NCBI GenBank assembly: GCA_029856235.1
Contig: JAHQWP010000045.1
Coordinates: forward strand, 1-49,070
From: Promethearchaeia archaeon
GTDB taxonomy: Archaea; Asgardarchaeota; Lokiarchaeia; Sigyniarchaeales; SOKP01
DNA: 49,070 nt
Direction: 5' to 3'
The notes below the pieces were generated by a model, which saw only the letters and a program-made list of their open reading frames with translations, had not been told where the DNA came from and searched no databases. The position numbers were made by a program, and so were the translations under genes. Shown piece after piece: positions 1 to 8,494 of the stretch (the stretch's first letter is position 1; each line of letters starts with the position of its first letter).

Positions 1-83
1 GGTTAAGTATAAGAAAATGTAGAAACATTATTGTTGATCAATGCAGATTAGATAGTATTTATGTCAATTTTTGTTCAGATTTA

Positions 84-425
84 TTGATAATCAATAATAC
101 TATTAACAGTTTTAAGATGACTCACAGTTGGGGAAATTGCATTAATAATAACCAATTACCCGCAGTATACCAAAAATTCGTAAAATTCGGCCAATCAAGA
201 AGGTTTCCATATGATAATCTGATACGAGCAATAATTTCCTCTATAGGAACTGCTATATTAGGCTATATGAGTATCTTATCATTATTTATCTATTTTTTTT
301 TTATTCCTTTTCTACTATTTCTTGCAAGCTTGTTAATTAATTTACTAAGTTTTTTAAAAAGATTAAATGCGTATAAGCTATCAAAAAAGCAACCTTGTAT
401 ATTTCTTGAAAATACGATATACTAG
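84..425 (+). CDS. Hypothetical small membrane protein (uncertain)
   Basis: A 113-residue reading frame with two hydrophobic stretches at about residues 47-68 and 69-92, the second rich in Phe, Ile and Leu, followed by a basic tail. I recognise no family. The first 40 residues look unlike a folded domain, no Shine-Dalgarno sequence precedes the ATG, and the region is AT-rich, which favours chance hydrophobic frames. It could be a small two-helix membrane protein or a non-coding frame; an internal ATG at 117 is an alternative start. No function is proposed. Confidence 0.25.
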   Translation: MIINNTINSFKMTHSWGNCINNNQLPAVYQKFVKFGQSRRFPYDNLIRAIISSIGTAILGYMSILSLFIYFFFIPFLLFLASLLINLLSFLKRLNAYKLSKKQPCIFLENTIY

Positions 426-570
426 AGTAATACTCTTACTTTAGACTCAATCAATAATTTAATGGTAAAAAAATATTATAAATACTTCCAGCTTTCTACT
501 TACGAAAATTTAAGACTTTCAATTTTTATAATTTAAAAAAAAATCCTTTAAAAATCTCGAAACACCGAAA

Positions 571-637
571 GAATTATATTTTTAAAAATTCATATTGACG
601 GTATGATTACATGGATTTTAGGTATACTTCCAAAATA
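571..637 (+). repeat. Truncated second copy of the 5' end of the 1520 gene
   Basis: This stretch matches 1490-1545, the upstream region and first codons of the membrane-protein gene at 1520. Both contain TTATATTT, then AAAAAT(T/C)CATATT, then ATGATTAC(A/C)TGGATTTTAGG. Here the frame reads MITWILGILPK and stops, whereas the intact gene reads MITWILGIFIIAY and continues. It is therefore a remnant of a duplicated gene start with its upstream region, and the methyltransferase gene at 694 lies between the two copies. Confidence 0.7.
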
Positions 638-693
638 ATTTATCATAATTATATTACATATTTTATCATCTGTGTATTGAATGGGAAATTAAT

Positions 694-1464
694 ATGACAA
701 CTTCTATTGTAGTTGAGGGTAAAATCTCTGTAGATGCAGTTTTACGCTCAAAATATCGTGAGGTTCTGACTATATTTTATGATGTTGCCAAACTCCAGAG
801 AAAAAAGAATAAAAAGCGAGAAAAAGCTCTAAAGCAGACACTTGAATTAGCAAATTCTAAGGGAGTTAAGATTGAAGAAGTAGATCAAAATTGGTTTGAA
901 AAACATGCAATTGGAAAGACTCACGGAGGAATTGCTGCCATCGTAAGTGAAAGAATTTATCAAAAAATACCTGAACTCTTGAAATCAAAACCCGGCATTT
1001 TTTTTTATTTAGACGGAATTGAAGATCCTTATAATCTTGGCTATACAATACGGTCATTATATGCCGCGGGAATAGATGGAATCGTGATGAGACAGAGAAG
1101 TTGGCTTGATGTGGAGGGAATTATTATTAAATCTTCTGCAGGCACCTCAGAATTAATGCCGATTGCGTTAGTTGAAGATCTCGAAACAACAACAAACTTT
1201 TTCAAATCTAAAAATTACACCATTGCTTGCACTAGTAAAGATGAAGGGCAGTCAATATATCAAAGTAGTCTGAAGCCCCCGTTGTTTATAGTAATTGGTG
1301 GTGAAAAAAGAGGTATTAATCGCAATTTTTTAGATAAGGCAGATTTACAACTTAACATCCCTTATAAGCGTGAATTTGTAGGATCTCTCCCTCTTAATTC
1401 GGTAGCAGTTATAATTGGATTTGAAATTCTTAGACAACGAAAAGATTCTAACGAAATTTATTAA
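694..1464 (+). CDS. SpoU/TrmH-family RNA 2'-O-methyltransferase
   Basis: 256-residue SPOUT-class enzyme expected to transfer a methyl group from S-adenosylmethionine to a ribose 2'-OH in rRNA or tRNA. The three SpoU motifs are visible: motif 1 near residues 108-121 (DGIEDPYNLGYTIRS, normally DxxxDPxNxGxxxRSA), motif 2 near 202-207 (IGGEKRGI) and motif 3 near 223-246 (LNIPY...GSLPLNSVAVIIGFE), which forms the trefoil-knot cofactor site. The N-terminal 90 residues resemble the substrate-binding domain seen in RlmB-like proteins, with a basic KKNKKREK stretch. The gene stands alone, with the duplicated fragment upstream and the membrane protein downstream. The class is clear; the target nucleotide cannot be read from sequence. 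Confidence 0.88.
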   Translation: MTTSIVVEGKISVDAVLRSKYREVLTIFYDVAKLQRKKNKKREKALKQTLELANSKGVKIEEVDQNWFEKHAIGKTHGGIAAIVSERIYQKIPELLKSKPGIFFYLDGIEDPYNLGYTIRSLYAAGIDGIVMRQRSWLDVEGIIIKSSAGTSELMPIALVEDLETTTNFFKSKNYTIACTSKDEGQSIYQSSLKPPLFIVIGGEKRGINRNFLDKADLQLNIPYKREFVGSLPLNSVAVIIGFEILRQRKDSNEIY

Positions 1465-1519
1465 GGTACCAGAAAGCAGATAGAAACTATTATATTTATA
1501 AAAATCCATATTAAATATT

Positions 1520-2287
1520 ATGATTACCTGGATTTTAGGCATATTCATTATTGCTTATGTTTTATACAAAAGAATCAGCAAAGATGGAAGAGTCGAGGGT
1601 TATCCACTGGGAATGCCTCGTGGGACGATTAGAGCTATTATCACCTTGATGATTGTATTGTTTCCCTTCAATTACATCATTTGGCCGGCTCAAATTCCTT
1701 CAGAAATTATCAATTCAATATTTATTTTAGTAGCATTTTATTTTGAGGCTCGAAAGAGTGAAGATTATACATTAAAAATTATTGCGGAAGTTCAAAATCC
1801 TGAAAAGGTAGCCGAGGAGAAAAAGAAGATTAAATTACCTCTTTATCTCCCAAAATATTCTGTTAGAATATCTTTACTGATCATACTAGTTATTTACTAT
1901 TTAATCGATATATTTGTTCAAAATATATCATTAGAGTTAACTAATACGCTAATAGACATTTTAATAATTGCTATATTATACTTTATTGGTACATTTTTTC
2001 GAACAATAGGTCAACTTTGGCATAAGAAAAAGTTGAAAGAGCAAATTGAAGCAATTCCCAATTATATTGAACTTTCGAAATACATAATTCTAGAGAAATT
2101 AAATAAAAGTAAACGTGGCGGAGTTAATAATGTGTTTAAGAGTATATTTTCCGTTTTTGTATTTTTAGCGATAACAACTTCTTTATTATTATTCGCTGTT
2201 GATACTGATTTTGTATTGATTTTTAAGGTATCATTGCGTAGAGCCCTGTTACTTCTTATTAACTTGTACTATGGCTTTAGAGATTAA
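1520..2287 (+). CDS. Polytopic membrane protein of unknown function
   Basis: 255-residue protein with about six hydrophobic segments: residues 2-17, 37-54, 62-75, 115-131, 145-162 and 210-232. Between the first two helices lies GYPLGMPRGTIRAIITLMIV, a Pro-Arg-Gly motif running into a helix that I have seen in uncharacterised prokaryotic membrane proteins. A charged loop at about 80-110 is Lys/Glu rich. The ATG start is supported by its duplication at 603, where the same first eight residues are conserved. No catalytic motif is visible and no function is proposed. A poly-T run follows the stop. Confidence 0.7.
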   Translation: MITWILGIFIIAYVLYKRISKDGRVEGYPLGMPRGTIRAIITLMIVLFPFNYIIWPAQIPSEIINSIFILVAFYFEARKSEDYTLKIIAEVQNPEKVAEEKKKIKLPLYLPKYSVRISLLIILVIYYLIDIFVQNISLELTNTLIDILIIAILYFIGTFFRTIGQLWHKKKLKEQIEAIPNYIELSKYIILEKLNKSKRGGVNNVFKSIFSVFVFLAITTSLLLFAVDTDFVLIFKVSLRRALLLLINLYYGFRD

Positions 2288-2306
2288 AATTAAATAAAAT
2301 TTCATC

Positions 2307-2315
2307 TTTTTTTTT
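2307..2315 (+). terminator. Poly-T terminator candidate
   Basis: A nine-base T run lies 20 bases after the stop of the membrane-protein gene and before the next promoter region. Archaeal RNA polymerase commonly stops at such U-rich tracts without a hairpin. The assignment rests on position and composition only. Confidence 0.35.
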
Positions 2316-2402
2316 AGTTTTTATTTTACTTCTGAAGGTTTAACTTCAAAAGGCATAAATTTATTATTTTTCCAGAAATCACCTATCTTAAAAATAAGTG
2401 TT

Positions 2403-3653
2403 GTGAATACTATGAAATATAGAAAAATGGGTTCTCTTGATTGGGATGTTTCTGCTTTAGGCTTTGGGGCTATGAGGTTACCATCAAAATGGGTAAAAGA
2501 TGAGAAAACAGGAGAAATGAAAAATATTGTTGAAGAGGGCGAAGCAATTAAAATGATACGCCATGCTATAGATAACGGAGTTAATTACATCGACACTGCA
2601 TATCCATATCATGGGGGGGAAAGCGAAGTAGTAGTAGGAAAAGCGTTAAAGGACGGATATCGCGAAAAAGTTCATTTAACCACGAAATTACCTATATGGA
2701 TGATTAAAAAGACTGAGGATTTTGATGATTTTCTAAACCTGCAAATCGAGAGATTACAAACTAAGCCAGACATATACTTATTCCATGGGTTAACAAAGGA
2801 TAGGTTAGAAAAAATAAAATCTTTGAATTTAGTTGAAAAAATGGAACAGGCTAAAGCAAAAGGATTATTAAAGCACATCGGTTTCTCGTTTCATGATAAT
2901 ATTGAGGTTTTTAAAGAAATCATTGATTTTTATGATTGGGATTGTTGTCAGATTCAATATAATTATCTCGATATTGACTATCAAGCCGGTACTAAGGGTT
3001 TAGAATATGCAGGGAGTAAAAGCATAGCAGTTATTGTTATGGAGCCAATTCGAGGAGGTAAATTAGCGATTCCAGACAGAAAATTAGAATCTAAACCTGA
3101 AATTAAGAAAATTCTTGATAATTCAAAAGCTAAGAGGAGTATGGCAGATTGGGCTCTCCAATTCGTTTGGAATCACGCAGAAGTTTCCGTTGTCTTAAGT
3201 GGGATGAGTACAATGCAACATGTTATAGAAAATATAGCTTCCGCAAATCTTTCAGGTGCAAACACTTTAAATGACGAAGAATTAAATACAATTTCTGAAC
3301 TGCGTAAAGCTTACGAAAAATATCTTATAGTTCCTTGCACGAGTTGTGGGTATTGCATACCTTGTCCTAATGATGTTTCAATCCCTTTTGTACTTAGATT
3401 ATTAAATGATGTGGCTTATTGGGGGGAATCCGGTAGACAAAGAATTGCGTATTTTTATAATAATATGGCTAAAACTCAAAAAGATATCGAAGAAAGGAGA
3501 GCTAATGGCGAAGAAATAGAGGGTGCTGCTACTTTATGCATTCAGTGCGGAGAATGTCTTGATAAATGTCCACAACAGATTGAAATTCCCGAGTTCATGG
3601 AGAAAGCAAACGAAATATTTGAGAACGGAAAAAGTATTTCTGATATTTTGTAA
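2403..3653 (+). CDS. Aldo/keto reductase with C-terminal ferredoxin-like Fe-S domain
   Basis: 416-residue NAD(P)H-linked oxidoreductase of the Fe-S-containing aldo/keto reductase group. The N-terminal 300 residues are the TIM barrel: MGSLDWDVSALGFGAMRLP opens it, YIDTAYPYHGGESE carries the catalytic Asp and Tyr, TTKLPIW the catalytic Lys and LFHGL the His. The cofactor-binding end is SVVLSGMSTMQHVIEN. The C-terminus holds two cysteine clusters, CTSCGYCIPCP near residue 312 and CIQCGECLDKCP near 378, a 2[4Fe-4S] ferredoxin pattern suggesting electron exchange with ferredoxin. GTG at 2403 is used; ATG at 2412 is possible. The gene is monocistronic. The substrate is unknown. Confidence 0.9.
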   Translation: MNTMKYRKMGSLDWDVSALGFGAMRLPSKWVKDEKTGEMKNIVEEGEAIKMIRHAIDNGVNYIDTAYPYHGGESEVVVGKALKDGYREKVHLTTKLPIWMIKKTEDFDDFLNLQIERLQTKPDIYLFHGLTKDRLEKIKSLNLVEKMEQAKAKGLLKHIGFSFHDNIEVFKEIIDFYDWDCCQIQYNYLDIDYQAGTKGLEYAGSKSIAVIVMEPIRGGKLAIPDRKLESKPEIKKILDNSKAKRSMADWALQFVWNHAEVSVVLSGMSTMQHVIENIASANLSGANTLNDEELNTISELRKAYEKYLIVPCTSCGYCIPCPNDVSIPFVLRLLNDVAYWGESGRQRIAYFYNNMAKTQKDIEERRANGEEIEGAATLCIQCGECLDKCPQQIEIPEFMEKANEIFENGKSISDIL

Positions 3654-3794
3654 GAGTAAAATATCCCGAAATTAGTCTTAAATATTTAAACATTAACTTA
3701 AATAAATAATATAAGGTATCGACTGTTAATTGCAGAATAAAAATGGATCTTTTATTTTAATTAATTAAAAAAAAAAAGAAAGCAATTGTTTAAG

Positions 3795-4550
3795 TTAGAC
3801 CTTACCGTATTTTCTGAACAAAAAAATACCGAGTATTACTATAACTAAGCCCATTAACGCAATAATTCCTAGCTGTATTAAAATTCCTACAGCAAATGGA
3901 GATCCTCCACCGAATATGACTGTTATTGCATCGGTGACGTAATAACTTGGAAGAAAGGCCGATATAATCCGTATTCCTTCAGGTAATATGATGAAAGTAC
4001 CAAAAAACATTTGTGGAAGGATAAATATAAATGAAAGCCCCGAGGCAGCGCCAGCCGATTTAGCAATTGTTGCTGTAATTAGTCCCAGTCCAACAGAGCA
4101 TAATGATAAAAATAGCATAAAAATAAATGCCATTATAACTCCAAAGACATCCACATTTGGTCTATATCCCATTAATAGAGATAATAGAAATACAATAGTA
4201 AGTTGGATAATTGCAATAAGCATATTTGTGATGATATGACTTCCTATAAATTGGGTTGAAGTTGTAGGCGTCACATTTATCCTTTTGAGTAGCCCATTTT
4301 CTCGATCATCAGTAAACGACATCGACACGGTCATTATTATAAATATACAGGCATAAGCAAATAAGCCTGGCGCCATCATATCAAATAAAGATCCATCTCC
4401 ACCGCCTAAAGCTCCAAAAGCTAATCCAAATACTAATGTAAGTACGGCAGGAAAAAGGAGATTCATAAATAAATTAGCTGGTTCCCTAATCAACTTCAAT
4501 AATTCCATTTTTACGAGTGCTAATACTCTTTGTATCATTTTTCTATACAC
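3795..4550 (-). CDS. ABC-2 type transporter permease
   Basis: 251-residue integral membrane protein with six predicted helices, the architecture of ABC-2 permeases that export drugs, polysaccharides or lipids. Characteristic parts are the amphipathic N-terminal helix (VKMELLKLIREPANLF), the cytoplasmic loop DDRENGLLKRINVTPTTS after helix two, and the PEGIRIISAFLPSYYVTDAI segment before the last helix. The start codon overlaps the last eight bases of the ATPase gene upstream, so the two are translationally coupled and form one exporter. The substrate cannot be told; drug or lipid efflux is usual for this family. Confidence 0.88.
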   Translation of the reverse strand: MYRKMIQRVLALVKMELLKLIREPANLFMNLLFPAVLTLVFGLAFGALGGGDGSLFDMMAPGLFAYACIFIIMTVSMSFTDDRENGLLKRINVTPTTSTQFIGSHIITNMLIAIIQLTIVFLLSLLMGYRPNVDVFGVIMAFIFMLFLSLCSVGLGLITATIAKSAGAASGLSFIFILPQMFFGTFIILPEGIRIISAFLPSYYVTDAITVIFGGGSPFAVGILIQLGIIALMGLVIVILGIFLFRKYGKV

Positions 4551-5502
4551 CCTCCATTATTCTTCTTCCTGTTATTTTCATAAATACTTCCTCTAAATTT
4601 GTAGCATCGTGTTTTTTCATTAATTCTTTTGGGGTTCCAAGTGCGATAAGCTCTCCGTAATCAATGATGCCAACTCTATCGCATAGAGCCTCCGCTTCCT
4701 CAATGTAATGAGTTGTTAAAATAATTGTCTTATCTTCTTGCTTAAGATCACCGATAAAATTCCATGTCTTCCGTCTAGCCCGAGGATCCATTCCAACTGT
4801 CGGTTCGTCTAGAAATACAATTTTAGGATCGTTGATTAAGGCAATAATTAAATTTAGCTGTCGAATCATACCGCCGCTATATCCTTTTGCTTTCCTATTG
4901 CTTGCCTCTTTTAATCCCGAAGCTTCAAAAAACTTATCCGCTCGTTCTTTCAACAGATTTTTATCCATTTCGAATAAATTTCCAAAGAGTTCAACATTCT
5001 CTCGCCCTTTTAGGAATTTATAGACTGAAGCTTCTTGAGGACACACTCCGATCATCTCTTTTATTTTGCTTAATTCTCTTTTTATGTCATATCCTCCAAC
5101 CACTGCGGTTCCTTCTGTTGGATTTAACAACCCTACAAGCATATTAATTGTTGTTGTTTTACCCGCACCGTTTGGGCCCAAAAGACCAAAAAGCTCACCT
5201 TTTTTTATTTCAAGATTTATCCCGTTTACGGCAGTAATATCATCGAATTGTTTTACGAGATCTTTAATGATTATGGCACTTGCACCATCAAGATCAAATA
5301 CATCCTCTGGTTTTTCCTTTATAACTTTTATTTTCGAAGGTTCAACAGGCATAAGTTTCTGTAACTTCATAATTTCTTGCTCAAGAGCTTCGATTTTCTC
5401 AAGGTAGCCTACAATTTCCTTATTTTTTGAACTTAAATCCTTTTTAAGTTCATCTATTAACTTTAACATTTCTTCTTTGTCGTTCATATCTCTTATTACC
5501 AC
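4543..5502 (-). CDS. ABC transporter ATP-binding protein with N-terminal coiled coil
   Basis: 319-residue ATPase partner of the overlapping ABC-2 permease. The nucleotide-binding domain begins near residue 76 and has every motif: Walker A GLLGPNGAGKTT, Q-loop GVCPQEA, signature YSGGMIRQLN, Walker B IVFLDEPTVGMDP and switch histidine LTTHYIEEAEAL. Unusually, the first 60 residues form a Glu/Lys/Leu-rich heptad helix not found in ordinary DrrA/CcmA-type ATPases, which start directly at the domain. It may drive dimer pairing or contact another protein. GTG at 5502 gives MVIRDMNDKEE; ATG at 5487 is an equally plausible start. A 170-base divergent intergenic region separates it from the FAD oxidase. 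Confidence 0.92.
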   Translation of the reverse strand: MVIRDMNDKEEMLKLIDELKKDLSSKNKEIVGYLEKIEALEQEIMKLQKLMPVEPSKIKVIKEKPEDVFDLDGASAIIIKDLVKQFDDITAVNGINLEIKKGELFGLLGPNGAGKTTTINMLVGLLNPTEGTAVVGGYDIKRELSKIKEMIGVCPQEASVYKFLKGRENVELFGNLFEMDKNLLKERADKFFEASGLKEASNRKAKGYSGGMIRQLNLIIALINDPKIVFLDEPTVGMDPRARRKTWNFIGDLKQEDKTIILTTHYIEEAEALCDRVGIIDYGELIALGTPKELMKKHDATNLEEVFMKITGRRIMEGV

Positions 5503-5673
5503 TCTAAAGTATATTTCATCTTAATTAATTATTAAAACCTTTATAGCTATATTTATTGTTCTATTTTAGAGATACTTTAATATTTTGTAGTCCGATATTT
5601 AACATACATTCTCTTAATCAAAATATCTATATACAGTAGAATATTGAATTGAACAATTAGTGGGAAAAAAGTT

Positions 5674-7143
5674 ATGATCATGGTTAAAGATAATTTTCTC
5701 CAAAACCTAACTAACATTTGCGGATCTCAATATATCTCACAAGATCCCAAAGAATTAAAAGCTTATTCTGAAGATTTAAGTTTTTTAAAAGGAAAATCTC
5801 CAATATGTATTGTTTGGCCTTCTAATTCTCAAGAAGTTGGGAAGATTGTGAAACTAGCAAATGATTTAAAATTCAATATTATACCCATAAGTTTAAAATC
5901 AAAATTTATGCATCACGGAGATTCTCTGCCTAAAAGGGAGAATTCAGTTATCTTAAATCTTTCAAGAATGAATAAAGTCCTTTCAATTGATAGAAAAAAT
6001 CGGGTTGTAATGGTTGAACCTGGAGTTTCGTTCGATCAATTAGTTCCTATACTTAAAAAAAAAGGACTAAGATTACTTTTACCTCTTCATCCAACGGCGT
6101 CTAGATCAATTCTAGCGACAGCTCTCGAAAGAGAACCAATTACAATACCTCGCTATCATTGGGATAGCTCTGATCCTCTACTATGTACGGAAGTTGTATT
6201 TGGAACAGGAGATTTATTCAGAACCGGAACTGCTGCTGGTCCAGGAACAATCAAGCAACAACAAAAAGTGGGTCAGGCACAAGTTAACCCGATGGGTCCT
6301 ACTCAATTCAGTCCATATAGGGTGATACAAGGAGCTCAAGGAAGTTTGGGTGTGGTAACCTGGGCTACGTTGAAATTAGAATTGTTACCCTCTACTCATA
6401 AAATCTACCATTTTCAATCAGATGATCTCCAAACTCTATTAGACCTTCAATATGAGTTGCTAAAATATAGACTTTGCGATGAACTCTTTATTTTGAATAA
6501 TATTAATTTAGCGTGTTTGCTTAAGCAAGATTCACAAGAAATTTCTGAACTAATTGGAACCTTAAAAAAATGGAACTTAATTTATATTATCTCTGGCAGG
6601 GGACCATTAGCCAAAGATAGAATTTCATATCTAGAAGGGGATATTGAGGAAATTAGAGCAGAGTTAGATATTAAATTTGCAGAACCCGAAGTGGAAATCT
6701 CTGATAGAGAAATCCTTCATTTTCTTAATGAACCATGTGAAAAACCATGGAGAATGAGGTTAAAAGGAGCTTATCAAGATATCTTCTTTCTGACTGGTTT
6801 TGAAAAAATTCCTAAGTTTATTTCTATGATGGAAACGAATTATAAGGAAGATTTCGGGATTTATATTCAACCTATAAATCAAGGAACATCATATCATATT
6901 GAATTTGATTCGTTCTATGAACCCAAAGATGAAAGTGTTGTTAAAACCATTAAAGATACGATTTTAGGTGTAGGAAATCAATTGATGGATAATGGAGCTT
7001 TTTTCAGTCGACCGTATGGAATATGGACTAAAGATGTGTTTTCCCATCATAGTGCAGAAACTGTTGATACCCTTAAAAAGGTTAAAAAAATATTTGACCC
7101 AAATAATGTACTAAATCCAGGAGTTTTGTGTTTTGACGATTAG
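5674..7143 (+). CDS. FAD-binding oxidase, GlcD-like, first of two in the operon
   Basis: 489-residue flavoprotein of the FAD_binding_4 (vanillyl-alcohol oxidase/glycolate oxidase) fold. The FAD domain runs from about residue 40 (PICIVWPSNSQEVGKIVKLA) through SVILNLSRMNKVLSIDRKNR and VVMVEPGVSFDQLV to GAQGSLGVVTWATLKLELLP near residue 218. The C-terminal cap ends in the family signature KKIFDPNNVLNPGVL. Such proteins oxidise 2-hydroxy acids or alcohols and pass electrons to an Fe-S partner, here the gene 34 bases downstream. The usual glycine-rich FAD loop (NIIPISLKSKFMHHGDSLP) is poorly conserved, so flavin binding may be weakened compared with the second copy. ATG at 5674 or 5680. The substrate is unknown. 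Confidence 0.85.
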   Translation: MIMVKDNFLQNLTNICGSQYISQDPKELKAYSEDLSFLKGKSPICIVWPSNSQEVGKIVKLANDLKFNIIPISLKSKFMHHGDSLPKRENSVILNLSRMNKVLSIDRKNRVVMVEPGVSFDQLVPILKKKGLRLLLPLHPTASRSILATALEREPITIPRYHWDSSDPLLCTEVVFGTGDLFRTGTAAGPGTIKQQQKVGQAQVNPMGPTQFSPYRVIQGAQGSLGVVTWATLKLELLPSTHKIYHFQSDDLQTLLDLQYELLKYRLCDELFILNNINLACLLKQDSQEISELIGTLKKWNLIYIISGRGPLAKDRISYLEGDIEEIRAELDIKFAEPEVEISDREILHFLNEPCEKPWRMRLKGAYQDIFFLTGFEKIPKFISMMETNYKEDFGIYIQPINQGTSYHIEFDSFYEPKDESVVKTIKDTILGVGNQLMDNGAFFSRPYGIWTKDVFSHHSAETVDTLKKVKKIFDPNNVLNPGVLCFDD

Positions 7144-7177
7144 ATTCTAATATTTTTTAAAAATTTATAAAACGAAA

Positions 7178-8491
7178 GTGATTAAAATGGACGATGAAGA
7201 ATATCAAAAAATGATTAAACGGTGCGTACGTTGCTCTGTATGTAAATGGATCCCCCAAGTTCAAATTAAAAGTCAAAAATACGCTTCAGCGTGCCCAGCA
7301 ATCGACATCTATAATTATCATCCTTACAGTGGTGGGGGGAAAATAATTCTTGCTCTCGCTTATGAGATGGGAAGAATTAAACCAACAGAAGAACTACGGG
7401 ATATTGTCTACAAGTGCACTGAGTGCGGAAATTGTGCCGTAAGCTGTAAATACATGAGCGTTTTAGAGCCACTCGAGATAATTATGAAGTTGAGAGAGAA
7501 ATTAGTAGATGCCGGATGCGGACCTATGCCTCAACAACAGGCTTATATAGAAGCAGTCAAAAAAGTGAACAACCCATACAATGAACCACACGAAAAAAGG
7601 ACAAATTGGGTTCCTGATGACATAAATCTCGATCCAAATGCAAAAGTACTGTATTATGTTGGTTGTACCTCTTCCTATAGAAGAAAAGAAATGGCAATAG
7701 CAGCAGCACGTGTTATGAACGAAGCGGGAGTTTCGTTCAACATATTACAAGACGATGAATTTTGCTGCGGGAGCCCAATATTACGTACCGGCGATACAAA
7801 AACATTTGAAGAAATCCTTAACAAGAATCTGGACATAATTGAATCAAAAGGCATAGAAACCGTTGTTTTTAGTTGTGCTGGTTGTTACGATACCTTTAAA
7901 GTAGATTATCCTTTGTGTAGAAAATATAGTTTCAAAGTTAAACATACCGTAGAACTTTTTGATGAATTAATCGAATCAGAACAGTTAAAATTAACTAACA
8001 ACGTCCCCATTACAGTGACTTATCACGATCCCTGCCATTTGGGTAGAAATGCCGAAAGATACGAAGATTGGGATGGTGACACGGTTCCTTTAATGCCTTT
8101 AGTATCAATTAATGTTCCTCCTAAACCCAAGAGGACAGGATCCAAAGGAATTTACGATGCTCCAAGAAATATTCTCAAAAAAATCCCGGGATTGAAATTC
8201 GTAGAAATGGAGAGGATTCAAGAATATGCATATTGTTGCGGAGCTGGCGCAGGTGTAAAATCGGCTTTTCCTGAAATGGCTATAAAAACAGCTAAAACAC
8301 GGATTGAAGAAGCTGAAGATTCAGGGGCAGATATTCTTGTTTCCGCTTGTCCTTTTTGTTCAACAAATTTACAGGATGGGATGACGGATATGAATTCTAA
8401 ATTAAAATATTTTGATATAAGTGAACTAATATTAATGGCTTTAGGTTTAGAACCAGAAAAATTAAAGCAAGCTACAGCGGAGGTTGCATAA
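7178..8491 (+). CDS. CCG-domain Fe-S oxidoreductase (GlcF/HdrD-like)
   Basis: 437-residue Fe-S protein expected to take electrons from the flanking flavoproteins. Cys16, 19, 22 and 39 form an atypical first cluster with wide spacing; Cys80, 83, 86 and 90 (CTECGNCAVSCK) form a classic [4Fe-4S] site. Two cysteine-rich CCG domains follow: CCGSPILRTG with CAGCYDTF, and CCGAGAGVKSAFPEMA with CPFCSTNL, as in heterodisulfide reductase HdrD and glycolate oxidase GlcF. GTG at 7178 or ATG at 7187. It lies between two FAD oxidases, and the downstream gene starts four bases after its stop behind a GGAGGT site inside this gene, so co-expression is certain to a good degree. The electron acceptor (menaquinone, ferredoxin or a thiol) is open. 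Confidence 0.88.
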   Translation: MIKMDDEEYQKMIKRCVRCSVCKWIPQVQIKSQKYASACPAIDIYNYHPYSGGGKIILALAYEMGRIKPTEELRDIVYKCTECGNCAVSCKYMSVLEPLEIIMKLREKLVDAGCGPMPQQQAYIEAVKKVNNPYNEPHEKRTNWVPDDINLDPNAKVLYYVGCTSSYRRKEMAIAAARVMNEAGVSFNILQDDEFCCGSPILRTGDTKTFEEILNKNLDIIESKGIETVVFSCAGCYDTFKVDYPLCRKYSFKVKHTVELFDELIESEQLKLTNNVPITVTYHDPCHLGRNAERYEDWDGDTVPLMPLVSINVPPKPKRTGSKGIYDAPRNILKKIPGLKFVEMERIQEYAYCCGAGAGVKSAFPEMAIKTAKTRIEEAEDSGADILVSACPFCSTNLQDGMTDMNSKLKYFDISELILMALGLEPEKLKQATAEVA

Positions 8492-8494
8492 ATT

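Noticed and set aside
5066-5407. 113-residue plus-strand frame opposite the ABC ATPase
   Set aside because: Antisense to a gene with all ABC motifs.
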